A stretch of 44,847 nt of DNA, taken from Acidimicrobiia bacterium. Its GTDB lineage: Bacteria > Actinomycetota > Acidimicrobiia > Spongiisociales > ZC4RG35. Position numbers and translations under genes: made by a program. Each line of letters opens with the position of its first letter. Positions within the stretch are counted from its first letter, which is position 1. The notes under the pieces are model-generated. The model ran no database searches and was not told the DNA's origin. It saw only the letters and a program-made list of their open reading frames with translations. Of this stretch, positions 1 to 8,121 are shown in pieces. The DNA is taken from positions 1 through 44,847 of the forward strand of contig JAICRU010000016.1 of NCBI GenBank assembly GCA_025937235.1, given 5' to 3'.

Positions 1-443
1 CACAGAGATTCCTGCGATCTCGGTGCCAGTAACTCGACTGAGAATGAGGGAGCGACAGCGCTCCGGGACCGGCACCGCCAGTGAGCATCGCTATCAAGGG
101 CCCCTCCTTGATTCCGAACACCACCGCCTCGGTGGAACCGGCGGCATCGAGCACGGCCAGGGCGTCCTGTGCCTGAGTATCGAGATCGGGAAGATCGCCG
201 GACACCGTGGCGGAGAGACCGATCCCCCGCCGGTGGATTCACGCGGCCGAATGAACCGAGTCGTAGAAGCAGCCGGCTGTACTCGGGTATCTCCCAGACC
301 ATCTCGACGTGATGGACCCATGAGTCGATCAGGAGGCGGTCGATGGCTCCCTCCCCGATCACCTGATGGGCGCGATGAACGTCCTCGCTCGCCGCGATTG
401 GGTCCGGACCTCTGCCGCTGGGCGGCGATGTCACGGCGACCAT
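1..443 (-). pseudogene. decayed alpha/beta-hydrolase-type gene (N-terminal part), frameshifted
   Basis: Read on the minus strand from an ATG at 443, the product resembles the N-terminal hydrolase-like part of the alpha/beta-hydrolase plus adenylate cyclase proteins common in Actinobacteria. The visible pieces lie in three frames. Frame one holds HQVIGEGAID, DSWVHHVE and WEIPEYSRLLLRLGSFGRV. After an apparent one-base insertion near 238-239 it continues as IHRRGIGLS, SGDLPDLDTQ and AVLDAAGSTEAVVFGI. After a second insertion near 82 it continues as VPERCRSLILS to the window edge. No single frame spans it. Each step is a +1 insertion, so it is either a true pseudogene or an assembly with two indels. 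The rest of the gene, including any cyclase domain, lies outside the window. The family assignment is from remembered family features and not from a search. Confidence 0.6.
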
Positions 444-465
444 CGCATGCCAGACTGCGGCTCGA

Positions 466-1290
466 ATGACGAGCATCCCGACCATCGACCTGTCCAACGG
501 CGTGCCCATCCCCATGATCGGTTTCGGGACCTGGCCGATCCCGGATCGCGACGCCGAGGGATTGGTGGCTGCCGCGATAGAGACCGGCTACCGACTCATC
601 GACACCGCCGAGATGTATCGCAACGAGGAGGGCGTGGGTCGTGGCGTGAGGGCGAGTGGAATCGATCGATCGGAGATCTTCGTCACCACCAAGCTCAGCC
701 AGCGGTGGCACGGGTTCGACGAGGCGCAGCAGGCCTTCGATGCCAGCTCCCGCCGGCTGGGACTCGGCCATATCGACCTGTTCCTGATCCATTGGCCAAA
801 TCCAGAGATGGATCGGTACGTCGACGCCTGGCGGGGCATGATCGAGCTGCTCCATGCGGGCAAGGCCCGGGCAATCGGAGTCTCCAATTTCAAGACGGCC
901 CATCTGCAACGGCTCATCGATGAGACCGGTATGGCCCCACACGTCAATCAGATCGAGCTCAACCCGTGGGTGCCTCGTGAGCAGGAGCGGGAGTTTCACA
1001 TCGAGCACGGCATCGCGACGGAGTCGTGGGCCCCGATCGGCAAAGGAGGCGGCCTGCTACGTGACCCGGTGCTCGTGGACCTGGCCAGACAGCGGGAGCG
1101 GACCCCCGCCCAGATCGTGCTCCGCTGGCACCTCCAGCTCGGTCTGATCCCGATACCGAAGACGTCGAAGCGCCCGCGGTTGGCCGAGAATCTCGACGTC
1201 TTCGGCTTCACCCTCACCGACGATGAGATGAGGCGGCTCTCGTCGATCGACAAGCGGCATGGGGTGAATTCGGACCAATTCGGCCTATGA
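466..1290 (+). CDS. aldo/keto reductase
   Basis: NADPH-dependent carbonyl reductase of the aldo/keto reductase superfamily, a 274-residue cytosolic TIM barrel close to 2,5-diketo-D-gluconate reductase-type enzymes. The catalytic tetrad is visible: Asp46 and Tyr51 in RLIDTAEMYRNEEGVG, Lys76 in VTTKLS, and His109 in LFLIHWPNP. Other family marks are GFGTW near the start, GVSNF, NQIELNPW and IPKTSKR, the last contacting the cofactor phosphate. Length is normal for the family. The ATG at 466 has no clear Shine-Dalgarno sequence. It is divergent from the decayed gene at 1-443. The substrate cannot be deduced, and the gene stands alone. Confidence 0.93.
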   Translation: MTSIPTIDLSNGVPIPMIGFGTWPIPDRDAEGLVAAAIETGYRLIDTAEMYRNEEGVGRGVRASGIDRSEIFVTTKLSQRWHGFDEAQQAFDASSRRLGLGHIDLFLIHWPNPEMDRYVDAWRGMIELLHAGKARAIGVSNFKTAHLQRLIDETGMAPHVNQIELNPWVPREQEREFHIEHGIATESWAPIGKGGGLLRDPVLVDLARQRERTPAQIVLRWHLQLGLIPIPKTSKRPRLAENLDVFGFTLTDDEMRRLSSIDKRHGVNSDQFGL

Positions 1291-1297
1291 GCCCGGC

Positions 1298-1317
1298 GGC
1301 CCGATGCGAACCGGGCC
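1298..1317 (+). terminator. possible weak hairpin terminator after the reductase
   Basis: GGCCCG (1298-1303) can pair with CGGGCC (1312-1317) across an 8-nt loop just after the reductase stop. There is no T tract. A short GC-rich stem like this could arise by chance in this base composition. Confidence 0.3.
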
Positions 1318-1347
1318 CGTTCACGCTACCAATCCTTGCTGAGCAAA

Positions 1348-1368
1348 CCTGAGCAACATCGACTCAGA
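1348..1368 (+). promoter_or_regulatory. HAIR-like operator (HspR type) upstream of lon
   Basis: The sequence CCTGAGC, seven bases, ACTCAGA has the layout of the HspR-associated inverted repeat (CTTGAGT-N7-ACTCAAG), with the exact 7-base gap and 5 of 7 matches in each arm. A further TGAGCAA copy lies just upstream at 1340-1346. HspR is known to control lon in Streptomyces lividans, which makes the position meaningful. No hspR gene is in the window. Inference from pattern only. Confidence 0.45.
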
Positions 1369-1436
1369 TTGGGGAATAGGGCCCTGCCCGAGCCGGTTGC
1401 ATGGGTTTCCTCTCCAATCAAAGGAAAACGGAGCTG

Positions 1437-3734
1437 ATGCCCGAAACCGCCCAACTCACACTCCCGGTCCTCCCTTTACACAACGGTGTGGTCTTCCCCC
1501 ACATGGTGGTGACGATCCGCATCGAGACCGACGAGGGCAAGACGGCCCTCGCCGCTGCCTCCAGGTCCCTCGGTCGGCTGCTTCTGGTCCCTCGTCTCGA
1601 GGGAAGGTACGCCGCGGTCGGCACCATCGCCGACATCCAGCAGTCCGACGGTGACGGGAACGTGGTCGTCTCGGGTCTCTCCCGCGCCCGGGTCGGGGCC
1701 GGCTCCGTCGACGAGAACGGCGCTCTCTGGGTCGACGCGGAGTCGTCCCCGGAGGTCGACATCATCGACGACGAGCTCGACACTCTGGTCGCCGAGTACC
1801 GGGCCGTCGTCAGCGCGGTGCTCGAGAACCGCGGCTTGGCCGGTGTCGCCGAGCGCCTCCTCGACGTCGACAACCCATCGCGCATGGCGGACCTGGCCGT
1901 CTACTCGCCCGATCTCTCCCTCGAGCAGAAGGTGGAGCTCCTCGAGGCGCTGGACATCCGCCAGCGTCTGGGCAAGCTCCTCGTTTGGATGCGAGAGGTC
2001 CTGGCCGATCTGGAGCTGCGACGCAAGGTCCGTGACGAGGCGGCCGAGCAGATCGAGAAGGGCCAGAGGGACTACATCCTCCGTCAGCAGATGGACGCCA
2101 TCCGCAAGGAGCTGGGTGAGGAGGCCGATGTCGCCACCGAGTACCGGGCCAAGCTGGCGGAGAGGGAGCTCCCCGAGAAGGTGTCCGAGGCCCTTGACAG
2201 GGAGATCGGCCGCCTCGAGCGGATGAGCGAGCAATCACCGGAGCACTCCTGGATCAGGACATGGCTCGACACGATGTTCGATCTGCCCTGGGGCATCACT
2301 TCGGAGGACAGGCTCGACCTCGACGAGGCCTGGACGGTGCTCGATGCCGATCACACCGGCCTTCGTGACGTGAAAGAGCGGATCATCGAGCATCTCGCCG
2401 TGCGCAAGCTTCGCTCGGAGCGAGGCCTCATCGACGGGGATGACCGGAATACCGGGACGATCCTTCTCCTCGTCGGACCTCCTGGCGTCGGCAAGACCTC
2501 ACTCGGAGAGTCGGTGGCTCGGGCCCTCGGCCGCAAGTTCGTCCGTGTCGCCCTGGGTGGAGTCAGGGACGAAGCCGAGATCAGGGGCCATCGCCGAACC
2601 TATGTGGGTGCCCGTCCCGGGCGGATCGCCCGTGCCCTCACCGAGGCGGAGACCATGAACCCGGTCTTCCTGCTCGACGAGATGGACAAGGTCGGCGCCG
2701 ACTGGCGGGGGGACCCCTCTTCGGCGCTGCTCGAGGTGCTCGACCCGGCCCAGAACCACACATTCCGGGACCACTACCTGGAGGTCGACCTCGATCTCTC
2801 CCAGGTCCTCTTCATCGCCACCGCCAATGTCATGGAGACCATCCCCGGGCCGCTGCTCGATCGGACCGAGGTGATCAACATCGATGGCTACACGGACGCC
2901 GAGAAGGTGGACATCGCCCGGGATCATCTCCTGCCCCGCCAGCTCCGCGCCACCGGCCTCGAGCCGGAGGAGCTGGAGGTGACCGACCACGCCCTGGCCG
3001 CAGTGGTCGACCGGTACACACGTGAGGCCGGGGTCAGGAACCTGGAGCGCGAGCTCGGCAAGCTGTCCCGAAAAGTGGCCACCGAGATCGCCAGGCGCGC
3101 CGGCGTCGAGAAGGTGATCGTCGACGAACCGAAGGTCAGGGATTACCTGGGCAAGCCCAAGATCTGGAAGGACGAGGCCAGCGACCGGACCGACGTCCCC
3201 GGGGTCGCCACAGGCCTCGCCGTGACCGGGGCGGGAGGTGATGTGCTCTTCATCGAGGCCACCGCCATGGACGGGGAGCCCGGGCTCACCCTCACCGGGC
3301 AACTGGGCGACGTCATGAAGGAATCTGCCCGTATCGCCCTTTCCTACGTCGAGGCCCATGCCGAAGAGCTGGGCATCGACCCGGAGGCCCTCACCAGGAG
3401 ATACCACGTCCACGTGCCTGCCGGCGCCATCCCCAAGGACGGGCCCTCGGCCGGCGTCGCCATGCTCACCGCCCTGGTGTCGCTACTGACGGGGCGCAAG
3501 GTCAAGGACACCGTGGGGATGACTGGAGAGATCACGCTCCAGGGCAAGGTCCTGCCGATCGGAGGGGTGAAGCAAAAGGTCCTGGCCGCCCATCGGGCTG
3601 GCTTGAAGGAGGTCGTCGTGCCCCGCCGTAACGAGGCCGACCTCGACGAAGTGCCGGAAAAGGTGAGAGACGAGATGACCTTCACCATCGCCGACGCCGC
3701 CGGCGACGTCCTGGAGGCGGCCCTTCAGGCCTGA
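1437..3734 (+). CDS. lon: ATP-dependent Lon protease
   Basis: Cytosolic AAA+ serine protease that unfolds and degrades damaged or regulatory proteins. The order is the LonA one: N-terminal substrate-recognition domain (about 1-200, beginning with LPVLPLHNGVVFPHM), helical linker, AAA+ module with Walker A GPPGVGKTS (347-355) and Walker B FLLDEMDKVG, then the protease domain with Ser671 in PKDGPSAG and Lys714 in GGVKQK. The Ser-Lys spacing of 43 equals that of E. coli Lon. I chose ATG 1437 over the in-frame ATG at 1401 because AAGGAAAACGGAG lies just ahead of it and the family's N-terminal motif follows directly; the product is 765 residues. A HAIR-like repeat at 1348-1368 suggests heat-shock control. 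The 3' end overlaps the convergent gene by 10 bases within the palindrome TCAGGCCTGA. Confidence 0.97.
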   Translation: MPETAQLTLPVLPLHNGVVFPHMVVTIRIETDEGKTALAAASRSLGRLLLVPRLEGRYAAVGTIADIQQSDGDGNVVVSGLSRARVGAGSVDENGALWVDAESSPEVDIIDDELDTLVAEYRAVVSAVLENRGLAGVAERLLDVDNPSRMADLAVYSPDLSLEQKVELLEALDIRQRLGKLLVWMREVLADLELRRKVRDEAAEQIEKGQRDYILRQQMDAIRKELGEEADVATEYRAKLAERELPEKVSEALDREIGRLERMSEQSPEHSWIRTWLDTMFDLPWGITSEDRLDLDEAWTVLDADHTGLRDVKERIIEHLAVRKLRSERGLIDGDDRNTGTILLLVGPPGVGKTSLGESVARALGRKFVRVALGGVRDEAEIRGHRRTYVGARPGRIARALTEAETMNPVFLLDEMDKVGADWRGDPSSALLEVLDPAQNHTFRDHYLEVDLDLSQVLFIATANVMETIPGPLLDRTEVINIDGYTDAEKVDIARDHLLPRQLRATGLEPEELEVTDHALAAVVDRYTREAGVRNLERELGKLSRKVATEIARRAGVEKVIVDEPKVRDYLGKPKIWKDEASDRTDVPGVATGLAVTGAGGDVLFIEATAMDGEPGLTLTGQLGDVMKESARIALSYVEAHAEELGIDPEALTRRYHVHVPAGAIPKDGPSAGVAMLTALVSLLTGRKVKDTVGMTGEITLQGKVLPIGGVKQKVLAAHRAGLKEVVVPRRNEADLDEVPEKVRDEMTFTIADAAGDVLEAALQA

Positions 3735-4438
3735 GCCCCTTCCCCCACCCTCACCTTGCGGACAATCGACACCAGGTCGACCACGACAGCGGCATGGTCG
3801 GTCCGGCGCAGAGGCACCACCTGGGTTGCTACTGCCCTGACCCCACCTCCGAACACGTGGTCGATCCGAAGCAAACGGGGCCATCCGGGGCGCCAGCCCC
3901 ATGTCGGCGATGGCCGGGGCATGTCACGTCCATCGCCTCCCGCCACCACGTCGGGCCAACGCGTGGCCAGACGCCGGTACAGGGGCCACGCCGGTGACGC
4001 GTTCATGTCACCCGCCAGCACGAAGGGATGATCGCCGACGACCCGGTCGGCCCAGGAGAACAGGGCGTCCAGTTGCCCGGCTCTGATCCGAACGGAGCGC
4101 CACCAGGGGAAGACGATCGGGTTTCGGGCGTGGAGGTTGCCGATCAGCCAACGGTCCGCCCCGTGGGCGAACCCGGTCCACATCCCCGATCGCCAGGGAA
4201 GCGGGATCACACCGAAGTCGGCCTCGAATCGGGTGGCTATGCCCCGCCCCCGTGCATCGAGTTGGGGACGGAGATCGTGGTGGGAGAAACGGGCTGCGAG
4301 GAGGTCGGCGGTGCTGGGACCCAGCTCTTGGACCAACAACACGTCCGGATCGACAACCGACAGGACGTCGGAGAGATGGGCCAGATCGGCCCGATCGACG
4401 AGCAGATTGGCCGTCATCAACCGAACTGGTCGCTCCAT
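3725..4438 (-). CDS. endonuclease/exonuclease/phosphatase family protein
   Basis: Metal-dependent phosphodiesterase or phosphatase of the EEP fold, 237 residues. The five signature positions are present: Asn11 in LMTANLL, Glu38 in LVQEL, the GDMN motif in FVLAGDMNASP, Asp-His in RIDHVF, and the final RTDHAAVVVDL. No signal peptide or extra domain is seen, so it is probably cytosolic; DNA, phosphoinositide-like and nucleotide substrates are all possible for the fold. The frame is open further upstream, but conserved sequence begins at the ATG at 4438, and the upstream extension would be antisense to the neighbouring gene at 4545. Convergent with lon, the stops sharing a palindrome. Confidence 0.85.
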   Translation of the reverse strand: MERPVRLMTANLLVDRADLAHLSDVLSVVDPDVLLVQELGPSTADLLAARFSHHDLRPQLDARGRGIATRFEADFGVIPLPWRSGMWTGFAHGADRWLIGNLHARNPIVFPWWRSVRIRAGQLDALFSWADRVVGDHPFVLAGDMNASPAWPLYRRLATRWPDVVAGGDGRDMPRPSPTWGWRPGWPRLLRIDHVFGGGVRAVATQVVPLRRTDHAAVVVDLVSIVRKVRVGEGAQA

Positions 4439-4544
4439 CCGGGGGCGCACGCTAACCGCCGGATCGACCCATACCACGCCGTGGAAAGATGTCCAGAGAA
4501 GTTCCTTGGGTCGGCAGGCCCAAATACCGAAACCATGAGTTGAG

Positions 4545-4814
4545 ATGGCTGTTACAAAGGTCACCGTGATCAACGAATCGGCCCACCGGGTCGCCGTCCT
4601 CACCGAGAGCGGCCAACTCGGCGAACTGATCGCCAACTGTGAGCATCGCGCCGTGGCCGACCGGGGCGAGTTCGTGATAGGGTCCGCCAGTCGGGCGATC
4701 ACCTGGCGTGTTGTCTTCTGTGACCCATGCTGGGAGCATTTCCGCACCCATCAGGACGTGATCGACCTCACCCTCTTCGAGGATGCTCTCCACGAGGCCG
4801 AAGCCGCAGACTGA
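4545..4814 (+). CDS. small hypothetical protein with CxxC
   Basis: 89-residue protein not assigned to a named family. It starts MAVTKVTVINESAHRVAV, and the second half carries NCEHR and FCDPCWEHF, a C-x-H followed by C-x-x-C-x-x-H spacing that could bind zinc. Composition and codon use match neighbouring genes, and it fills the space between two recognisable genes, which supports it being real. It is divergent from the EEP gene and convergent with the LCP gene, with stops 9 bases apart inside a palindrome. No membrane segment or signal peptide. Function unknown. Confidence 0.6.
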   Translation: MAVTKVTVINESAHRVAVLTESGQLGELIANCEHRAVADRGEFVIGSASRAITWRVVFCDPCWEHFRTHQDVIDLTLFEDALHEAEAAD

Positions 4815-4828
4815 CCGGCCCGGTCAGT
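4810..4828. terminator. palindrome spanning two convergent stop codons
   Basis: ACTGACCGG, C, CCGGTCAGT is a perfect 9-base inverted repeat. It contains the TGA stop of the small CxxC gene and the TCA (TGA on minus) of the LCP gene. As RNA it would form an 8-base-pair stem with a 3-nt loop on either strand, so it may end transcription in both directions. No T tract. Confidence 0.45.
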
Positions 4829-6038
4829 TGCCAAGACGCCCGTCCGCGAGATCCGCAAAGACCTCGGAAGCGGAATCGGATAGATACACCACGCTGGCGC
4901 TACCGGCCCATCCGGCCGATCCCGGCACCACCACATTGGAGATCGCGTCCTTCTTGGTGGCAATGGTCTGAGCGGCGAAGGTGAGCAGCTGTGCCGGGCC
5001 CAGGTCAGTCACGATGAAGGGCTCCGCCAAGTCGAGAAGGCGCGGGACCTGCATGATGCCCTGCTGCCGCTGCAGATTCCTGACCACGTCCAGCATCAGC
5101 AAACCCTGGTTCTCCGACCTGTCGAAGTCACCATTGGGCAGGCTCTTGCGGGTGCGGGTGAAGGCCAGGGCCTGTTCTCCGTCGACAATCTGCGCGCCGG
5201 CACTCAGGTCCGCCTTGGCGGCCTGGTCCCTCATCGCGTAGGGGACCTTCAGATGCAGTCCCCCCAGCACCCGGCCGATAAGCGCCTCGAAACCGGCAAA
5301 GCCCGTCATCACATATCCCTCGAGAGGTAGACCCGAGAGGTCCTCGAAGGTCTCCATCATCGCCTCCGGGCCGCCCCACGGGAGGGCGTTGTTGATCTTC
5401 GACCTGCCTCCCCCGGCGATCGACACCCACGAGTCACGGGGAATCCCGATGATCCCGCCATGACCCTTGCCGTCGAGACCAACGAAATGGATGCTGTCGG
5501 TGCGAGTGGCGAGGACCTCCTCGTTGGGGCGGGCGTCTGTTCCGACGACCGCGACCAGCCTCGGGCTTGGGCCCCAGTGCGCAGGCAGGGAGAGGCTTGG
5601 CCATTTGCCCCCGACGATGCGCCACCCCTCGCCGTTGTTGACCAGCAGGAAGATGTCTTCGGCCATCTGGACGGTGGCAACGCCCTGCTTCTTGAAAACA
5701 CCGAACGAGAGGACCCCTGAACGGGGTGTCTTGGCCGGGGCCGGCTTGATCTGGGCCAAGATCGCCTCCGACATGCGGGGTGGATCGGCCACCTCTCCCG
5801 TGGCATATCGATAGAAGTGATTGAGCAGCATCTCGATCTTCGGCGCCCCCTCGACCGTGAACGGGGCGATCGAGGTCGTTGTGGTGGGAGGGACGCTGGT
5901 GGTCGTCGTCGGGGGAAAGGTGGTGGAAGTGGTAATGGTGGTGGACGTCTCTCTGATGGTGGTTGTCTCGGCCTCGGGGCTGGTACAAGCAGCGGCCAGC
6001 ACGGTGAGAACGAGCAGAAGAGAGATACGTCGATACAT
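4824..6038 (-). CDS. LCP (LytR-CpsA-Psr) family lipoprotein
   Basis: Probable phosphotransferase attaching glycopolymers to peptidoglycan on the outer face of the membrane. The 404-residue product begins with a lipoprotein signal (LLVLTVLAAAC, Cys18), then a Thr/Pro-rich spacer (about 24-58) that probably crosses the wall layer, a linker domain (60-155) and the LCP domain (about 160-360). LCP marks are VGTDAR (Asp168, Arg170), RTDS (179-182), IPRDSWVSI (199-207), KINNA (214-218) and the Arg-rich AFTRTRKS. Most LCP proteins have an N-terminal transmembrane helix; lipid anchoring after a Thr/Pro spacer is less usual. GAGG lies a few bases before the ATG. Convergent with the CxxC gene and divergent from the cyclase at 6160. 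Confidence 0.9.
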   Translation of the reverse strand: MYRRISLLLVLTVLAAACTSPEAETTTIRETSTTITTSTTFPPTTTTSVPPTTTTSIAPFTVEGAPKIEMLLNHFYRYATGEVADPPRMSEAILAQIKPAPAKTPRSGVLSFGVFKKQGVATVQMAEDIFLLVNNGEGWRIVGGKWPSLSLPAHWGPSPRLVAVVGTDARPNEEVLATRTDSIHFVGLDGKGHGGIIGIPRDSWVSIAGGGRSKINNALPWGGPEAMMETFEDLSGLPLEGYVMTGFAGFEALIGRVLGGLHLKVPYAMRDQAAKADLSAGAQIVDGEQALAFTRTRKSLPNGDFDRSENQGLLMLDVVRNLQRQQGIMQVPRLLDLAEPFIVTDLGPAQLLTFAAQTIATKKDAISNVVVPGSAGWAGSASVVYLSDSASEVFADLADGRLGN

Positions 6039-6158
6039 GTCGAACCTCGAAATGACTATCAGATCGCCCTCCCGCGACCGTGCGGCACCCTAACGCTGTA
6101 GCACGGCAAACTGGAACCACAGATGATCCCTGGGTGCCGGGGAGTAACCTCGACATGT
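6035..6158. promoter_or_regulatory. divergent intergenic region with mirrored ACATGTCGA motifs
   Basis: Between the LCP and TPR-cyclase genes, ACATGTCGA (6035-6043) and its reverse complement TCGACATGT (6150-6158) flank the roughly 120-base spacer, each touching one of the two start codons. The right copy belongs to the 10-base palindrome CGACATGTCG (6151-6160). This could be a shared operator or chance. A -10-like TAACCT sits at 6145-6150 for the plus gene. Confidence 0.3.
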
Positions 6159-6159
6159 C

Positions 6160-8121
6160 GTGCAGACACTGGAATCGGGGAGGGCCGCCGCTGCCGGCGA
6201 GGCTTGGGAAGACGCCTGGAGGACGCTGACCGAGGCCGATCGCGAAGAGGCGCTGTCCCCACCGGATCTCGAATTGCTCGCCGATGCCGCCTGGTGGGCC
6301 GGTCATCCCGACGAGTCGGTCGAGGCCCTGGAGCGGGCCTACGCAGGTCACCTGGCGGCCGGCATGGACCTGGACGCGGCGCGTGTCGCGATCCTCCTCG
6401 GCTATCTCGCTGTGAGGCGACTGGCCATGTCGGTGGCATCCGGCTGGCGTGCGATTGCGGCCGGGCTCCTGGAGGACCAGCCCGAGTCCAGGGTGCACGC
6501 TGTGATGCGCACTTTCGAGCTGGCCGAGATCGTGGCGGCTCGAGGGGAGATGGAGGAAGGTCTACGCGTGGCCGACGACGTGATCGCGCTGGCCCGCAGG
6601 ACGGGCAGCCGCGACAGTGAATCGGAAGCCAAAGCGATCAAGGGCTATGCGCTCATCGCCACCGGTCATTGGATGGAGGGCCTGTCCCTGATCGACGAGG
6701 CAAGCGCCATCGCACTGGCCGGTGATGCCGGGCTCAGGTCCGCCAGCGACGTCTACTGCCTGACCATCGCCGCTTGTCGTGACATGGCCGACATCCGTCG
6801 GGCCGGTGAGTGGACCGACAAGGCGGACCAGTGGATGACACGACATTCGCTGGGGGGTTATCCGGGAGTGTGCCGGGTTCACAGGGCCGAGCTCAAGCGA
6901 CTCCAAGGCGACTGGCCCGAAGCAGAGAGGGAGGCACTCGACGCTTGCCAGGAATTGGAGCGCTACCGGATTCTGGACGGCGTCGCGCTCGCCCAATACG
7001 AGGTGGGCGAGATTCGCCTCCGCATGGGCGATCTGGCCGGGGCCGAGGAGGCATTCACCAAGGCCTACGAGTCCGGGCACGACCCGCAGCCGGGATTGGC
7101 GTTACTGATGCTGGCGCGTGGGAGAGCCGATGAAGCGGCCCGCGCCCTGAAGAGGAGCCTCGACAAGGGCAGCAATCGAAGCAATCTCGTGACGAGGCTG
7201 AGCCTGCTGCCCGCTCAGGTGGAAGTGGCTCTCGCTCGCGGCGACCTGGTCACTGCCCGGCTGGCAGCCGAGGAGATCGAGCAACTCGCCGGTGAGTTCG
7301 ACCAGCCGCTGTTCGGGGCGGTGGTTCTGACCGTGCGAGGCGAGGTGGCCATGCAGGAGGGGGATGTGCCCGCCGCCATCGATCTCTTGGGTCGGGCATG
7401 GAGGAAATGGAACGAGATCGGAATCCCATACGACTCGGCCAGAGCTAGAGCCCTGCTCGGACAAGCTCATGTGGCCGCCGATGAGGTCGACCTGGCCCGG
7501 ATGGAGCTGGGGGCGGCTCGTTCGGTCTTCGAGCGCCTCGGTGCCAAGCCCGACCTGCGCCAGGTGGAGGGAGTCCTCTTCTCCCTCGACCCGGGACGTG
7601 CCGGAGAACGGGTGACGAGGACATTCATGTTCACCGATATCGTCACCTCGACGGATCTGATCGGCATCATCGGTGACGAGCGCTGGGAGTCTCTTCTCGC
7701 CTGGCACGACAGGACCTTGCGCGCCGCCTTCACGGAGCACCGCGGCGTCGAGGCCAACCACACCCGCGACGGGTTCTTCGTGGCATTCGACCGTCCCATC
7801 GATGCGGTCGAGGCAGCCGTAACCATCCAGCGACGGCTGGCGTCACATCGTCGGGAACACGGATTTGCCCCATCGGTGCGTATCGGGATCCACGCCGACG
7901 AGGCAACACTGGACGGCGACGACTACCGGGGACGGGGGGTTCATCTGGCCTCGAGGGTCGGCTCGGTGGCGGCGGGTGACGAGATCCTGATCTCGGCTGC
8001 CACCCTGGCCGGATCCGACGGGATACCTCACCCCGTGTCCGACCAGAGGGCAGTGGAGCTCAAGGGCATCGAAGAGCCGGTGATGCTTCATGCCGTCGAC
8101 TGGAAGGCGATTGCTGGCTAG
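6160..8121 (+). CDS. TPR-repeat protein with C-terminal class III nucleotide cyclase
   Basis: 653-residue soluble protein. Residues about 1-480 are helical TPR-type repeats rich in Ala, Leu, Glu and Arg (e.g. GDLAGAEEAFTKAYESG). The last 165 residues form a class III adenylate/guanylate cyclase domain: RTFMFTDIVTSTD with metal-binding Asp493, RDGFFVAFD with the second metal Asp, and GVHLASRVGSVAAGDEILIS. In that last motif the usual transition-state Asn (N-x-A-x-R) is His, though the Arg is kept. Domain order is the reverse of the two big cyclases at 30024 and 36898, where the cyclase is N-terminal. The gene starts with GTG at 6160 and shares the stop bases CTAG with ligB. It probably makes cAMP in response to a partner bound by the TPRs; activity with the altered residue is uncertain. 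Confidence 0.88.
   Translation: MQTLESGRAAAAGEAWEDAWRTLTEADREEALSPPDLELLADAAWWAGHPDESVEALERAYAGHLAAGMDLDAARVAILLGYLAVRRLAMSVASGWRAIAAGLLEDQPESRVHAVMRTFELAEIVAARGEMEEGLRVADDVIALARRTGSRDSESEAKAIKGYALIATGHWMEGLSLIDEASAIALAGDAGLRSASDVYCLTIAACRDMADIRRAGEWTDKADQWMTRHSLGGYPGVCRVHRAELKRLQGDWPEAEREALDACQELERYRILDGVALAQYEVGEIRLRMGDLAGAEEAFTKAYESGHDPQPGLALLMLARGRADEAARALKRSLDKGSNRSNLVTRLSLLPAQVEVALARGDLVTARLAAEEIEQLAGEFDQPLFGAVVLTVRGEVAMQEGDVPAAIDLLGRAWRKWNEIGIPYDSARARALLGQAHVAADEVDLARMELGAARSVFERLGAKPDLRQVEGVLFSLDPGRAGERVTRTFMFTDIVTSTDLIGIIGDERWESLLAWHDRTLRAAFTEHRGVEANHTRDGFFVAFDRPIDAVEAAVTIQRRLASHRREHGFAPSVRIGIHADEATLDGDDYRGRGVHLASRVGSVAAGDEILISAATLAGSDGIPHPVSDQRAVELKGIEEPVMLHAVDWKAIAG

Noticed and set aside
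94-1008. Minus-strand open frame opposite the aldo/keto reductase
   Set aside because: Antisense to a gene with a full catalytic tetrad; only the decayed hydrolase fragment in other frames at 1-443 has family features.
5817-6101. Repetitive GT/GGTGGT stretch in the LCP gene as a possible DNA repeat
   Set aside because: It is the coding sequence for the Thr/Pro-rich spacer of the LCP lipoprotein.
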